DNA of 64,000 bases from contig NZ_JAUSUQ010000004.1 in assembly GCF_030814135.1 (NCBI RefSeq), positions 186,001 through 250,000 on the forward strand. The letters run 5' to 3'. Below the pieces are notes generated by a model. It was not told the DNA's origin and ran no database searches. It worked only from the letters and a program-made list of their open reading frames with translations. The position numbers and the translations under genes were made by a program. The stretch is from Caldalkalibacillus uzonensis. GTDB lineage: Bacteria > Bacillota > Bacilli > Caldalkalibacillales > Caldalkalibacillaceae. Below, in pieces: positions 24,790-33,650 of this stretch (the first letter of the stretch is position 1; each line of letters starts with the position of its first letter).

Positions 24790-26853
24790 TTAGCTTAATA
24801 AAACATACCCAATAAAAGCGCCGGGCCAGGAAAACCAGTGGCGTGAAGTGACATGTCCCTCATGCTCATCTACGGCCTCTGAGAACATACCGTCCCATTG
24901 TACTATAGTACAAAGCTTTTTCAACACCTTCTCTTCCCGCTCCTTATTTTTGATAAGGCGGGCGAAAAGCAACTCCTGGGCATCCCCAAGAGGCCAGGGA
25001 TGTGGTGTGTGTACGGAGCCCAAACCAGCATATTGGCCGGTATAATATCCGCCGTGATTGTCCTTACTGAAAGCAAAATTCATCGTGTTAAGCCAAGTCC
25101 GGTCGTCGGCTGTACAAAACCCCCACATAGGAGCTAAAACGGTGGGTAAATCGTTGGCATCATGATAAAACTGATAACGTCCGTTTAAATCTGTCAAATA
25201 GGCAAAAAGGGTTTTGTCCCCATGTTGCGTCTTAAAACTGTGCCAACAATCCTTCCAAACCCGCTCAGCCCACTCAGCCAAATTCCACTCACAAAACTTA
25301 AACTCATGGTTAAGGCGGGCCAGCTGCTCAAACGTGTACCATAGCAACACTTGGCTGGAAAAATGATAGGGATAATCTACCTTATCATCAGCCGGTGTCT
25401 CTCCTGTTTTAAACAACCACTGCTCACTGGCTTTACATTCCAGCAACATCTGTAAAACAGCTTTAATCTTGGGCCCAACCCGTTCAACCACATTGCGGTC
25501 ACCATAGGTGAAATAAAAGTCGCACAGCTCCAAAAGAGGATAACATTGCTGGTCTAACTGGAAGACGTGGTCCTTGCAATAGCCATTGGTTAAATAAGCC
25601 CTGCCCCAGTATCCTTGTGGGCGTTCAGCCATCTCAAACATCCACAATAAATGACCTTTAATTGTGTCTCGGATGTGATCTCTTAAAATAGTGCTTTTTG
25701 CCCCTGGATACAGCTTTTCTATCTGCCGATCTGCTGCTAACAAAAAGGAGAGCATATAATATGCATCACGATTCCACGATAAGGGCAACAGCTGATGATC
25801 AGTCATAATACAATGATGCTCGGCAGAAACCGGTACCTTGCAACAACCTAAAATATAGGCCAAGTTGCGCTTGATGATCAAGTCTGTCACATGAGCGGGT
25901 AAAGACGGTTTCTGTGACCCTGAACTTGGTTGATCGCGCCCTTCTGCCAAAATTTTCTCTGCATAGTTGTTAATCAGCGTATTAAGGCGGTCCAGCTCCT
26001 CAGTCAAACAGGCCACTCTTCTCGCTTCCCATTCAGCACCGGATACTGTCGTAATATTGTCACTGTCGCTGGTATCCATTAGGGTATACAAGACTTGAAT
26101 CACTGCTTCTTCCTCAGGCTGCAAGACCAACTCGTGGAAACTCGTATATTCCACAGGTTGCCCAGATTCCCCCTTGCCGGTTTTAAGTGTCAAGGGACAC
26201 TGATTAAGATAAGCCCATATATATGCCCTGGCCTGTAGGTTAGGGTTGAACAGTTGCAACTGCCCTCCCGCTGCCGTCCATATATTTTCCACCGGTGGGA
26301 TGGGAATAGGACCTCCTTCGGTAAGCTGCCCATAACTGCATCGATTTAAGCTCAACTTACCTCCTACAGTGAAGGGCAAGACAACCTTTTCCGCTCCCTT
26401 GTTGTATACTTTCAATGTGTGTACAATAGAGGGCTGCTGAGCTATCTCCACAACTGAGAAATATGAGCAATAGTGTAAATGACCACTCCTATAAGAGATT
26501 AATACTTGCTCTCCATCAACAATATATATCTGTTTGAACACATTCGGATCACCAACCTCAACGCCAAATCCGCCGTCAGCACCATGCTTCTCTGCCAAAT
26601 CGACCAATGTTCGGCGATATTGCCGCACAAAAACACTGTCGTACCACTTATCATCAGGGAATTGAGCCAGTGGGGTTAAGGTAATAAAGCCATGCTTTTT
26701 ATGCGGTGCATTGATGGAACTAATCCGACCATTCATGCCAATGCTGACTGTGATGCGGCCATTACCAATATCAAGGGGTTTCTTATTGGGTACATTGAGT
26801 ACCGGAATCAGTTCCGGCGCTGACTTTTCCTTGTTTTGGTCACATTCTCTCAC
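24790..26853 (-). CDS. GH125-like (alpha/alpha)6 glycoside hydrolase with extra N-terminal domain
   Basis: A 687-residue protein without signal peptide. GTG 26853 behind AGGGTG is favoured; GTG 26862 is also open. About residues 30-280 look like a beta-sandwich domain. The C-terminal 380 residues follow the layout of GH125 exo-alpha-1,6-mannosidases: LPLSWNRDAYYML, FQLDQQCYPLLELCDF, FYHDANDLPTVLAPMWGFC, then GQYAGLGSVHTPHPWPLGDAQ. GH125 proteins are usually about 430 residues, so this is a divergent, enlarged relative, and catalytic residues are not assigned with certainty. It lies between the amidase and the ROK kinase in an alpha-mannoside operon, which supports a mannosidase role. Confidence 0.6.
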   Translation of the reverse strand: MRECDQNKEKSAPELIPVLNVPNKKPLDIGNGRITVSIGMNGRISSINAPHKKHGFITLTPLAQFPDDKWYDSVFVRQYRRTLVDLAEKHGADGGFGVEVGDPNVFKQIYIVDGEQVLISYRSGHLHYCSYFSVVEIAQQPSIVHTLKVYNKGAEKVVLPFTVGGKLSLNRCSYGQLTEGGPIPIPPVENIWTAAGGQLQLFNPNLQARAYIWAYLNQCPLTLKTGKGESGQPVEYTSFHELVLQPEEEAVIQVLYTLMDTSDSDNITTVSGAEWEARRVACLTEELDRLNTLINNYAEKILAEGRDQPSSGSQKPSLPAHVTDLIIKRNLAYILGCCKVPVSAEHHCIMTDHQLLPLSWNRDAYYMLSFLLAADRQIEKLYPGAKSTILRDHIRDTIKGHLLWMFEMAERPQGYWGRAYLTNGYCKDHVFQLDQQCYPLLELCDFYFTYGDRNVVERVGPKIKAVLQMLLECKASEQWLFKTGETPADDKVDYPYHFSSQVLLWYTFEQLARLNHEFKFCEWNLAEWAERVWKDCWHSFKTQHGDKTLFAYLTDLNGRYQFYHDANDLPTVLAPMWGFCTADDRTWLNTMNFAFSKDNHGGYYTGQYAGLGSVHTPHPWPLGDAQELLFARLIKNKEREEKVLKKLCTIVQWDGMFSEAVDEHEGHVTSRHWFSWPGAFIGYVLLS

Positions 26854-26934
26854 TGATAACACCCTATTCTGTCAATTTTTTAGAAATACCATTATCCTAA
26901 CGATGGATTAACGTTCTTACCCACTGTTTCAAAT

Positions 26935-27744
26935 TTACAATCCCCATTTCTTATACAACTCCGGTCTGCGGCTGCGTAAGACAGGCTCTTGCTGTCTTTC
27001 TGTAAGAATTTGAGAAAGGTCAATTGCTGTAACGAGGACTTCCTCCCCATCACCTGCTTGAGCAAGCACTTCTCCCCGCGGATTAACCACCATACTGTGC
27101 CCACAATAAGTTATATTTTGCTCCGTTCCCACTCTGTTAACGGCGACGGTAAACAATTGATTGTCCTGCGCCCGGGCACGGGTCCGCAAATGAAGAAGAT
27201 ATTCATAATTTTTAGGTACTGCAGAGGGAATGACAATCAACTGTGCACCTTGCAAAGCCAAAATCCTGAATATCTCCCCGAAAGCGTGATCGTAGCAAGT
27301 TGCGGTGCCTAACCTGATACCCAGAACATCAAAAACCGGAAAAGTGGACCCGCTTCTGAAAAATTGATGCTCCGTAGGATAGAGATGAACTTTGCGATAC
27401 TTACCGATATATTCGCCTTTTCCATTAAGAACAAAGGTGGTGTCATAAAGAACGCCTTCTTGCAATTCATCCCGCTCAACAATATTGGCCACCACTGCTG
27501 TCTCCCATTCCAAGGCTTTTTGCGCCAACCGTTCTGTCGTCGGTCCTGGGATTGTCTCTGCCAATTCGTAAAAATCCTTACTGATTAATTCTAAATGATA
27601 ACCGGTTGTAAATAATTCAGGGTAACACACGAGATCCACTTCGGCACCTACTTGGTCGAAATAACGCTCTGCTTTGCTCAGGTTACTCTCTTTGTCTTTT
27701 AATGTACAATCCATCTGTACAACACCAATTGTTAATTGGGACAT
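26935..27744 (-). CDS. Nitrilase-superfamily carbon-nitrogen hydrolase
   Basis: A 269-residue amidase of the CN-hydrolase family. ATG 27744 follows GGGAGGTGGAATTA; ATG 27762 lies before that site. The catalytic triad is E43 (CYPELFTTGYHL), K118 (GKYRKVHLYP) and C150 (GTATCYDHAF), so it should be active on a small amide or carbamoyl compound. The sequence does not tell the substrate. It sits inside the alpha-mannoside operon, 36 bases after the permease stop and before the GH125-like gene. This is an unusual place and suggests that the imported mannoside carries an amide, or that a general omega-amidase was recruited. Confidence 0.85.
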   Translation of the reverse strand: MSQLTIGVVQMDCTLKDKESNLSKAERYFDQVGAEVDLVCYPELFTTGYHLELISKDFYELAETIPGPTTERLAQKALEWETAVVANIVERDELQEGVLYDTTFVLNGKGEYIGKYRKVHLYPTEHQFFRSGSTFPVFDVLGIRLGTATCYDHAFGEIFRILALQGAQLIVIPSAVPKNYEYLLHLRTRARAQDNQLFTVAVNRVGTEQNITYCGHSMVVNPRGEVLAQAGDGEEVLVTAIDLSQILTERQQEPVLRSRRPELYKKWGL

Positions 27745-27780
27745 TAATTCCACCTCCCTCATCTAAGTACTGAAATAACC

Positions 27781-28623
27781 TTATCCCTTAACCGCTCCAC
27801 TGGTTAGCGCACCAACAATAAAACGCTGCAGGAGAATAAACACTAACATAACCGGTAAGATGGCCAGCATACTGGCCGCAGCAAGGTAATGGGTTGTTAT
27901 GGCATCTATTGTAGATTGCAGGTTGACCAATCCGACGGAGACAGGGTATAACTCGTTGTTGTCCAGCAGGATAAACGGAATCACAAATTGGGACCAGCTT
28001 TGAACACCAACCAAAATAGAGGTTGACACAATTCCCGGAACACTCACAGGGAGGATCACCTTAAGCAACGTTTGCAATCGGGTGCAGCCGTCTACAATGG
28101 CTGCTTCGTCTATGGCTTGGGGAATAGTATCGAAAAATCCTTTCAGAAACCATGTGCTAAATGGTAACTGAATAGCCACATAAACCAAAATTAAACTGGC
28201 ATGGGTGTTGATCAAATCAACCTGGACAAAGAAACGATACAATGGAATGGCAATCACCACAGGAGAAATCATTTGAAACATGATCACAGCAAACAAGGAG
28301 ATTTTTTTATATTTAAAGTTAAATCTAGAAAATGCATATGCAGCAGGAATGGCCACGAGCAAAGTAAATAATACCGTTAACAGCACAATTTTGGCCGAAT
28401 TATACAGGTAATTGACAATGTTAGTATTTTGAAATACATGCAAATAGTTAGCAAACTGCGGGTCAGTTGAAAACCAAATTAATGGTGTAGCAAACAGCTC
28501 CTGTACGGATTTCAGAGATAGTGACAACACCCAAAAAATCGGAAACAAAAAGAATAGCAAGACAAATACGTAAGCCAAGTAGATGCCGCTGTTAATCCAA
28601 CGTTCCTTATGATGTTTACTCAT
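27781..28623 (-). CDS. Sugar ABC importer permease (MalG-like)
   Basis: A 280-residue CUT1 permease with six predicted helices. The EAA loop (AIDEAAIVDGCTRLQTLLKVI) lies at about residues 172-192. The first helix YVFVLLFFLFPIFWVLSLSL is followed by the family motif SLKSVQEL. It begins one base after the stop of the other permease, so the two are co-translated. It should carry the mannoside bound by the product of 29599-30918. No ATPase is linked. Confidence 0.9.
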   Translation of the reverse strand: MSKHHKERWINSGIYLAYVFVLLFFLFPIFWVLSLSLKSVQELFATPLIWFSTDPQFANYLHVFQNTNIVNYLYNSAKIVLLTVLFTLLVAIPAAYAFSRFNFKYKKISLFAVIMFQMISPVVIAIPLYRFFVQVDLINTHASLILVYVAIQLPFSTWFLKGFFDTIPQAIDEAAIVDGCTRLQTLLKVILPVSVPGIVSTSILVGVQSWSQFVIPFILLDNNELYPVSVGLVNLQSTIDAITTHYLAAASMLAILPVMLVFILLQRFIVGALTSGAVKG

Positions 28624-28624
28624 C

Positions 28625-29560
28625 TTAAGCCACCACCTGCTTCTTCTCCATGTAGTGGAAGTAGATTATTGTCATCAAGGTGTTGATCGCCAGAAGAACC
28701 ACCGCCGTTGCTGCTCCTTGCCCCAATTCAAATTCACGGAAAATACGGTTGTAGATGCTCAGAGCAATCACCTCTGTGCTTTGCCCCGGACCTCCTCCAG
28801 TCAAAGCCATCACCATATCGAAGGTATTGAACGTATCTACTGTGATAATGATCAGGTTAATCAGTAAGAGAGGGGCTAAAGTGGGAATCACCACATAAAC
28901 TAAGCGCTTAATAGCATTGGCTCCATCAATCATGGCCGCTTCAATTATATCCCTGGGCAACGTTTGCAAGCCAGCGTAAATCATGATCATACTGAATGCG
29001 GTACCCCTCCAAATGTTAGCCAAAGTAACCGAGATTAAAGCAACATTGGGGTCGGATAAGAAAGGCAAACTCCATCCAAAAAAAGAGTGAAGCATATAAT
29101 TGATGACACCAATTTGGGATTCGTTATACAACATACTCCAAATGATTCCTATAATCACCCCTGGAATGGCCCAAGCGGACAAGACAGACGTACGGACCAT
29201 GACTGTGCCAGTTAAACCACGTTTAACTCCCTGATCGATAAGCAAAGCGATGAGACAACCCAGCAACATTTGAAAGAGAACACTAAAGAAAACAAAAAAC
29301 AGAGTAATCAAGATCATACGGGAGAATCCACTTGAGGTAAACAAGGTGAGATATGAACTTAAGGTATAGTCATATTCAGCACTAATTAAGTTGGCATTGG
29401 TAAAGCTGAGGCGAATCATATCCACAATGGGATACAGAAAAACAAAAACTAGTATCATTGCCAAAGGAAATAACCAAGGTACCGGGGAATTCCCCAGCAC
29501 CTTGAAGATAGACACTTTTGCTGACGAAGTCTGTTGATAATCAAGTTTCAGGTTTGTCAT
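28625..29560 (-). CDS. Sugar ABC importer permease (MalF-like)
   Basis: A 311-residue CUT1 permease. A cytoplasmic N-terminus of about 30 residues precedes the helix LFPLAMILVFVFLYPIVDMI and about five more helices. The EAA loop reads DIIEAAMIDGANAIKRLVYV (about residues 208-228), and the family motif ALTGGGPGQSTEVIALSIYN follows near 255-275. It lies 38 bases after the binding-protein gene and forms the channel with the next permease. Confidence 0.9.
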   Translation of the reverse strand: MTNLKLDYQQTSSAKVSIFKVLGNSPVPWLFPLAMILVFVFLYPIVDMIRLSFTNANLISAEYDYTLSSYLTLFTSSGFSRMILITLFFVFFSVLFQMLLGCLIALLIDQGVKRGLTGTVMVRTSVLSAWAIPGVIIGIIWSMLYNESQIGVINYMLHSFFGWSLPFLSDPNVALISVTLANIWRGTAFSMIMIYAGLQTLPRDIIEAAMIDGANAIKRLVYVVIPTLAPLLLINLIIITVDTFNTFDMVMALTGGGPGQSTEVIALSIYNRIFREFELGQGAATAVVLLAINTLMTIIYFHYMEKKQVVA

Positions 29561-29598
29561 GTTACCCTCTTCCTTATACCTTAAGATTAACTAACGAC

Positions 29599-30918
29599 CT
29601 ATTTAGCCACTGCATTCCAAGCTTCTTCTAGAGCTTCTTCAGGAGACTTGTTTCCGGAGACGATATCTGATACAGCAATCTGTAACTGTGTAGAGATTTC
29701 CGGATAGACTGTGGCTGCTGGTCTCATCCGTGCAAATTCAGCCAAGTGCTCTCTAAAGATATCGGTAAATTCATTTCCTTCATATGCTTCATGTTCATAA
29801 ACCGAATGGCGCGTTGGCAAGTAGCCGCCCAATGTGCACCATGAGGCCATTCCTTCATCGCCGACAAATGTCCGCATCAGAAAATCAAAAGCAAGCTCCT
29901 GTTTAACAGGGTCATCGGTAAATATACCCCAGGCCCAGCCACCTGCCGTCGTTGCTTGTTGACCAGCTTCCCGCTGCGGCAATGGAGCGACGGCCCATTT
30001 AGCCATGTCGTCCTCACTCAGAATTTCAGCCAATTGGTTGACCTGCCAATTTCCACCGATGAACATGGCCACATTTCCGCTTGCCACCTCAGAGTTCAAA
30101 TCCCCTTCCGAACCATAATTGGCTAACCGTTGCGGGCTATACCCTTTTTGCACCATATCGTGCAGGAAGGTCAATACATTTAACATATACTCCCTGTTCT
30201 CACCTGTTCCAAAGGCTGGTTGATCTTGATCATCCACCAAAGAACCACCTTGAGCCCAGAAGAAAGGTAACACAGAGGTGACAATGGTTCCTTCACCACG
30301 TCCTCCCGGAAACAGAAAAGCTTCATAGCCATCAGCTTTTAACTGTTCACTTAGGGCAAACAGCTCATCCCAAGTAGCAGGAGGACTGTCTACCACATCA
30401 GTGCGGTAGTACAACACCCGTGTATCTGTAGTAAATTGAATGCCGTAAATTTGTCCATCAGGACCTCTCATAATGTCTTGAGCAAACGGAAAGAAATCTT
30501 CAATATCCAATCCTGCTTGTTCAAATAGAGGATCCAAAGGTTGTAAATAATCATAAAAACGAGGTAAAATATAAGAATCGATTTGTGCTATAGCTGGCGC
30601 ACGTCCCTGAGCCGCTTGCTCCATCAAGCGTGCCATCGCTTCAGAAATATTGGAAGACAGAACATCCGGCTTAATTTTCACATTACCATGCTCGGCTTCA
30701 AATGCATCAATTTGATTTTGTAAGTATTCCACCCGTTCAGGACCTGGTGATTGTAATGAATATGCCGGGTGCGCCAGCCATTCAATTTCAATTACCTCTC
30801 CCGTTGCTTTTTCATTCTCTTCAACTTCATCTGTCTCTTCTACGGTACCATTGTTACCGCAACCTGCGATCACGACCAGCCCCAACATCAGGGCCAGTAA
30901 CATTTTCCATCTTCGCAT
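29599..30918 (-). CDS. Sugar ABC importer, substrate-binding lipoprotein (mannoside locus)
   Basis: A 439-residue family 1 binding protein. ATG 30918 follows GGGGGAGTATAC. The signal peptide ends in VVIAGCGNN with acylated C20, then an acidic linker to about residue 42. IEIEWLAHPAY opens the mature domain, and QIYGIQFTTDTRVLYYRTDV and SPPATWDELFALSEQL are typical of this superfamily. It is the first transport gene after the ROK repressor. The ligand is presumably an alpha-mannoside oligosaccharide because GH38, ManA and ROK kinases follow in the same operon. Confidence 0.88.
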   Translation of the reverse strand: MRRWKMLLALMLGLVVIAGCGNNGTVEETDEVEENEKATGEVIEIEWLAHPAYSLQSPGPERVEYLQNQIDAFEAEHGNVKIKPDVLSSNISEAMARLMEQAAQGRAPAIAQIDSYILPRFYDYLQPLDPLFEQAGLDIEDFFPFAQDIMRGPDGQIYGIQFTTDTRVLYYRTDVVDSPPATWDELFALSEQLKADGYEAFLFPGGRGEGTIVTSVLPFFWAQGGSLVDDQDQPAFGTGENREYMLNVLTFLHDMVQKGYSPQRLANYGSEGDLNSEVASGNVAMFIGGNWQVNQLAEILSEDDMAKWAVAPLPQREAGQQATTAGGWAWGIFTDDPVKQELAFDFLMRTFVGDEGMASWCTLGGYLPTRHSVYEHEAYEGNEFTDIFREHLAEFARMRPAATVYPEISTQLQIAVSDIVSGNKSPEEALEEAWNAVAK

Positions 30919-30938
30919 GTATACTCCCCCTTTTTAAT

Positions 30939-30961
30939 GTTTAAAGCTTTTACGTTTAAAG
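30939..30961. promoter_or_regulatory. Direct repeat upstream of the binding-protein gene
   Basis: GTTTAAAG occurs at 30939-30946 and again at 30954-30961, 15 bases apart, directly before the ribosome site of the binding protein. It is a candidate site for the adjacent ROK repressor; no other support. Confidence 0.3.
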
Positions 30962-31054
30962 AAATAAAATGGTATATATCTTAATAACCTCTCTTGCTAA
31001 TCTTTTACCTATCTCACCCCCTTTAAGTGGTCATGTAACTGTGTGTACAGCGGT

Positions 31055-32260
31055 TTACAAATTGGAGAACAAGGAGAATGTTTCATTAATCACCAGTGCT
31101 GAAGCCCCTAAAACAACACCTTCTTTAAAACCGGACAGCACGACGGGAATGCGTTTCCCTGAAATACCTAGTGCACGAACTCTAAGAGTTGACTGAATGG
31201 CATCGCGCAGAAGTTGCCTGCCCTCACTCAATTTCCCTCCCACAATAACCAACTCCGGTGCTAATAAATTGACAGCATTAGCAATACCAACACCGAGATA
31301 TTGACCTGCTTCCTGTATGGTTTGCTGGGCCAGGTGGGACCCATTACAAGCAGCAGCAACAATATCTTCAAAGTGGATTGTTTCTGGATCGACATCCGCA
31401 ACAAGGGTTGGCTCATCAGGCATAGCCAGTTTCAATTTCTTCCTGAAACGCTCCACCACCTTTGGCAATGAGGAGAAGGTTTCCAAGCACCCGTAATTTC
31501 CGCATGAACATTTTTCTCCATACACATCAATGGTAGAGTGACCAATCTCTCCTGACTCACCAAACAATCCCCGATGTAGCTCCCCATCTATGACAATACC
31601 GCTGCCAATGCCCACATCAGCCATGATATACATAAAATTGTTGACCCCGATTCCCTGGCCGAACCACTTTTCCGCCAGTGCAGCAACATTGGCATCATTG
31701 TCAATGATAACTGGGAATTGCAAAATATCCTGCAGCATAGCTCTTAAAGGGATTTCCTTTTCGTTGTAAAAGTTAGGTGGCGAAATACACCCCTGCTCAT
31801 TTTCATTCAATGGTCCAGGCAAACCCACACCAACACCCAGAATTTTGTGACGATCAACGCTTGTTTCTTGTAAAATAGCCTCTAAAGTTTGATGAATATA
31901 ATCAAGGATACTTGATATTTTTTCTGTGGGCTGGGTTTCTTTCATTCTTAATGAAAGAAAGTTGCCTTCTAAATCGGTTAAAGCAACTTTAATCTTTGAC
32001 CTTCCCAGCTCTACACCAAATGCATAGTAGCATTGATGGTTAAACCCTAATAGGACTGGCCTTCTTCCTCCCTTTGAAACACCCAAACCAACTTCTTTTA
32101 ACACATTTTCCTTTAAAAGTTCTTCAATAATGCGTGTGATTGTCGGTTGGGGAATATCCATCCGCTCAGAAATTTCCACCCTGGAAAGGGGGCCTTCTTC
32201 CCGAATGAGTTTAATCACCCGTTTTGTGTTTATTTCTCTGCTTGATTGAACCGCTTTCAT
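31055..32260 (-). CDS. ROK-family transcriptional repressor (NagC/XylR type)
   Basis: A 401-residue regulator heading the mannoside locus. ATG 32260 follows GAGGAGCAAAAA. Residues about 12-65 form a winged helix-turn-helix (NTKRVIKLIREEGPLSRVEIS, then QPTITRIIEELLKENVL). The rest is a ROK sugar-sensing domain with DNDANVAALAEKWFG, GEIGHSTIDVYG and the zinc motif CSCGNYGCLETFSS. Several kinase landmarks remain, so sugar binding is likely. It is separated from the binding-protein gene by 136 bases and has a good promoter upstream. It probably releases the operon when mannose or a mannoside is present. Confidence 0.9.
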   Translation of the reverse strand: MKAVQSSREINTKRVIKLIREEGPLSRVEISERMDIPQPTITRIIEELLKENVLKEVGLGVSKGGRRPVLLGFNHQCYYAFGVELGRSKIKVALTDLEGNFLSLRMKETQPTEKISSILDYIHQTLEAILQETSVDRHKILGVGVGLPGPLNENEQGCISPPNFYNEKEIPLRAMLQDILQFPVIIDNDANVAALAEKWFGQGIGVNNFMYIMADVGIGSGIVIDGELHRGLFGESGEIGHSTIDVYGEKCSCGNYGCLETFSSLPKVVERFRKKLKLAMPDEPTLVADVDPETIHFEDIVAAACNGSHLAQQTIQEAGQYLGVGIANAVNLLAPELVIVGGKLSEGRQLLRDAIQSTLRVRALGISGKRIPVVLSGFKEGVVLGASALVINETFSLFSNL

Positions 32261-32305
32261 TTTTTGCTCCTCGGTTAATGTTTTGAATTATCGGTCGATA
32301 AGTTT

Positions 32306-32334
32306 ACTATACTAGATATTTATCTTTATTTCAA
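32306..32334 (-). promoter_or_regulatory. Sigma-A promoter of the ROK regulator / mannoside locus
   Basis: On the - strand TTGAAA (32334-32329) and TATAGT (32311-32306) are exactly 17 bases apart. A GATAA/TTATC inverted repeat (about 32297-32324) overlaps the -10 region and could be an operator. Confidence 0.65.
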
Positions 32335-32424
32335 TATGAAATTATCTAAAAATATTTAACCATTATCTAGGAGAATTAAGTGGGCTGCCTCAGATTAATC
32401 TTTGAACAGCCCCTTATACATGGG

Positions 32425-32547
32425 CTATTTGTCCAACTGAAATAAGCGTTGTTCCTCTGGAAGTTCCCTTTCAAATACATCGATACCCTTCACATCTGTG
32501 ATCCCCAGCATATCCCCGCTACCAGCCCCGTCTGTAAGGATACTCGG
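32425..32547 (-). other. C-terminal gene remnant of unknown family
   Basis: Downstream of the Fic gene, the - strand from 32547 reads PSILTDGAGSGDMLGITDVK and continues open for 41 codons to TAG 32425-32427, with gene-like codon use but no proper start. I do not recognise the family. An imperfect hairpin GGGCTG/CAGCCC at 32392-32412 follows. The remaining bases up to the ROK promoter show nothing else. Confidence 0.3.
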
Positions 32548-32555
32548 TTTTTTTC

Positions 32556-33650
32556 TTAGCGAAGTTTATCCAGAAGATTATAGTAGTAATATGTTTTGGA
32601 GCGAATTCTTCCATCTGAAAAAATTATTCTTTGATCTTCCAATTTGTTTAAATATCTCCTAATAGTTCCTTCTGACAAGCCTGTTAGGTTAGATAAGTTT
32701 TTTGAAGTAAATATTGGTCTTTGGAACATGACATCAATTACAGCACGAATATGACTGCTATTAATGATGGAACTTGCCCTTGCCAAATCATCTTCATATA
32801 ATTTATTCACTTCTTCAATTAAGCGGACATTTTTCTTGGCCTGAATACTCATGCATTCTAAGAAAAATTTAATCCATTGTGTCCAATCACCTCGATAACG
32901 AGTGTCATTTAGATAGCGATAGTATTTATGCTTATCTCTTTCTAATACATCACTAACAAAGAAATTTGGATAGTCTATGACACCTTTATTGAATAAATAA
33001 AGAGGTATTAGAATCCTACCTATTCTTCCGTTTCCGTCAAGAAACGGATGGATAGTTTCAAATTGTGCATGAATAATTGCAACTCTTATCAATTCGTCAT
33101 AATTATCTTGAGGATCGTTGATATATTTTTCTAAATTGGACATATATTCATCAACAAGATGTGGTTCTGGAGGAATATAGGTAGCTGTCTCAATCGTGCA
33201 GCCTTCAGGCCCAACAAAGTTTTGAATTTTCCTAAACTCTCCAGGCGAACGATTAGAGCCCCTTACATTATTGGATAACAATATTTTATGCATTAATTTA
33301 AAAAGACGCGTAGAAATCGGATAAGTTTTTAAAGCCTCCATTCCCTCAATTAATGCTGTATAGTAATTCAGTGCCTCTTGAGTATCCTTATTTGCTTTCC
33401 TGGTTTGAGCCTCCGCCTCCATGACTTCGTCTAATGTAACCTGTGTACCCTCAATTTTTGTAGATTGAACCGCTTCCTTAAGCATGACTGGCCTTAGCAG
33501 GAACTGAGGAGGCAACTTAGAGTTTTTTAACATAGTTTGGTATTCCACAATATTCTTATTCGCTTCGATTAACTCATGAATAAATTCAATCTGATTTATG
33601 ATCTCTTCCTTCAATGGTAGCATTAAAGGAACGAAAGGTTTTAATCTCAT
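32556..33650 (-). CDS. Fic-family protein, class II (AMPylation enzyme)
   Basis: A 364-residue stand-alone Fic protein. ATG 33650 follows GGATGATAAGTC. The Fic motif HPFLDGNGRIGR begins at catalytic H201, complete for transfer of AMP to a protein hydroxyl. The inhibitory helix motif lies N-terminal (S63-x3-E67-G68), which defines class II, so activity is self-restrained. A C-terminal winged-helix region (about residues 300-350, IFTSKNLSNLTGLSEGTIRR) may bind DNA. The target protein is unknown. The gene stands alone between the mannoside and beta-alanine loci in an AT-rich segment, so recent acquisition is possible. Confidence 0.9.
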   Translation of the reverse strand: MRLKPFVPLMLPLKEEIINQIEFIHELIEANKNIVEYQTMLKNSKLPPQFLLRPVMLKEAVQSTKIEGTQVTLDEVMEAEAQTRKANKDTQEALNYYTALIEGMEALKTYPISTRLFKLMHKILLSNNVRGSNRSPGEFRKIQNFVGPEGCTIETATYIPPEPHLVDEYMSNLEKYINDPQDNYDELIRVAIIHAQFETIHPFLDGNGRIGRILIPLYLFNKGVIDYPNFFVSDVLERDKHKYYRYLNDTRYRGDWTQWIKFFLECMSIQAKKNVRLIEEVNKLYEDDLARASSIINSSHIRAVIDVMFQRPIFTSKNLSNLTGLSEGTIRRYLNKLEDQRIIFSDGRIRSKTYYYYNLLDKLR

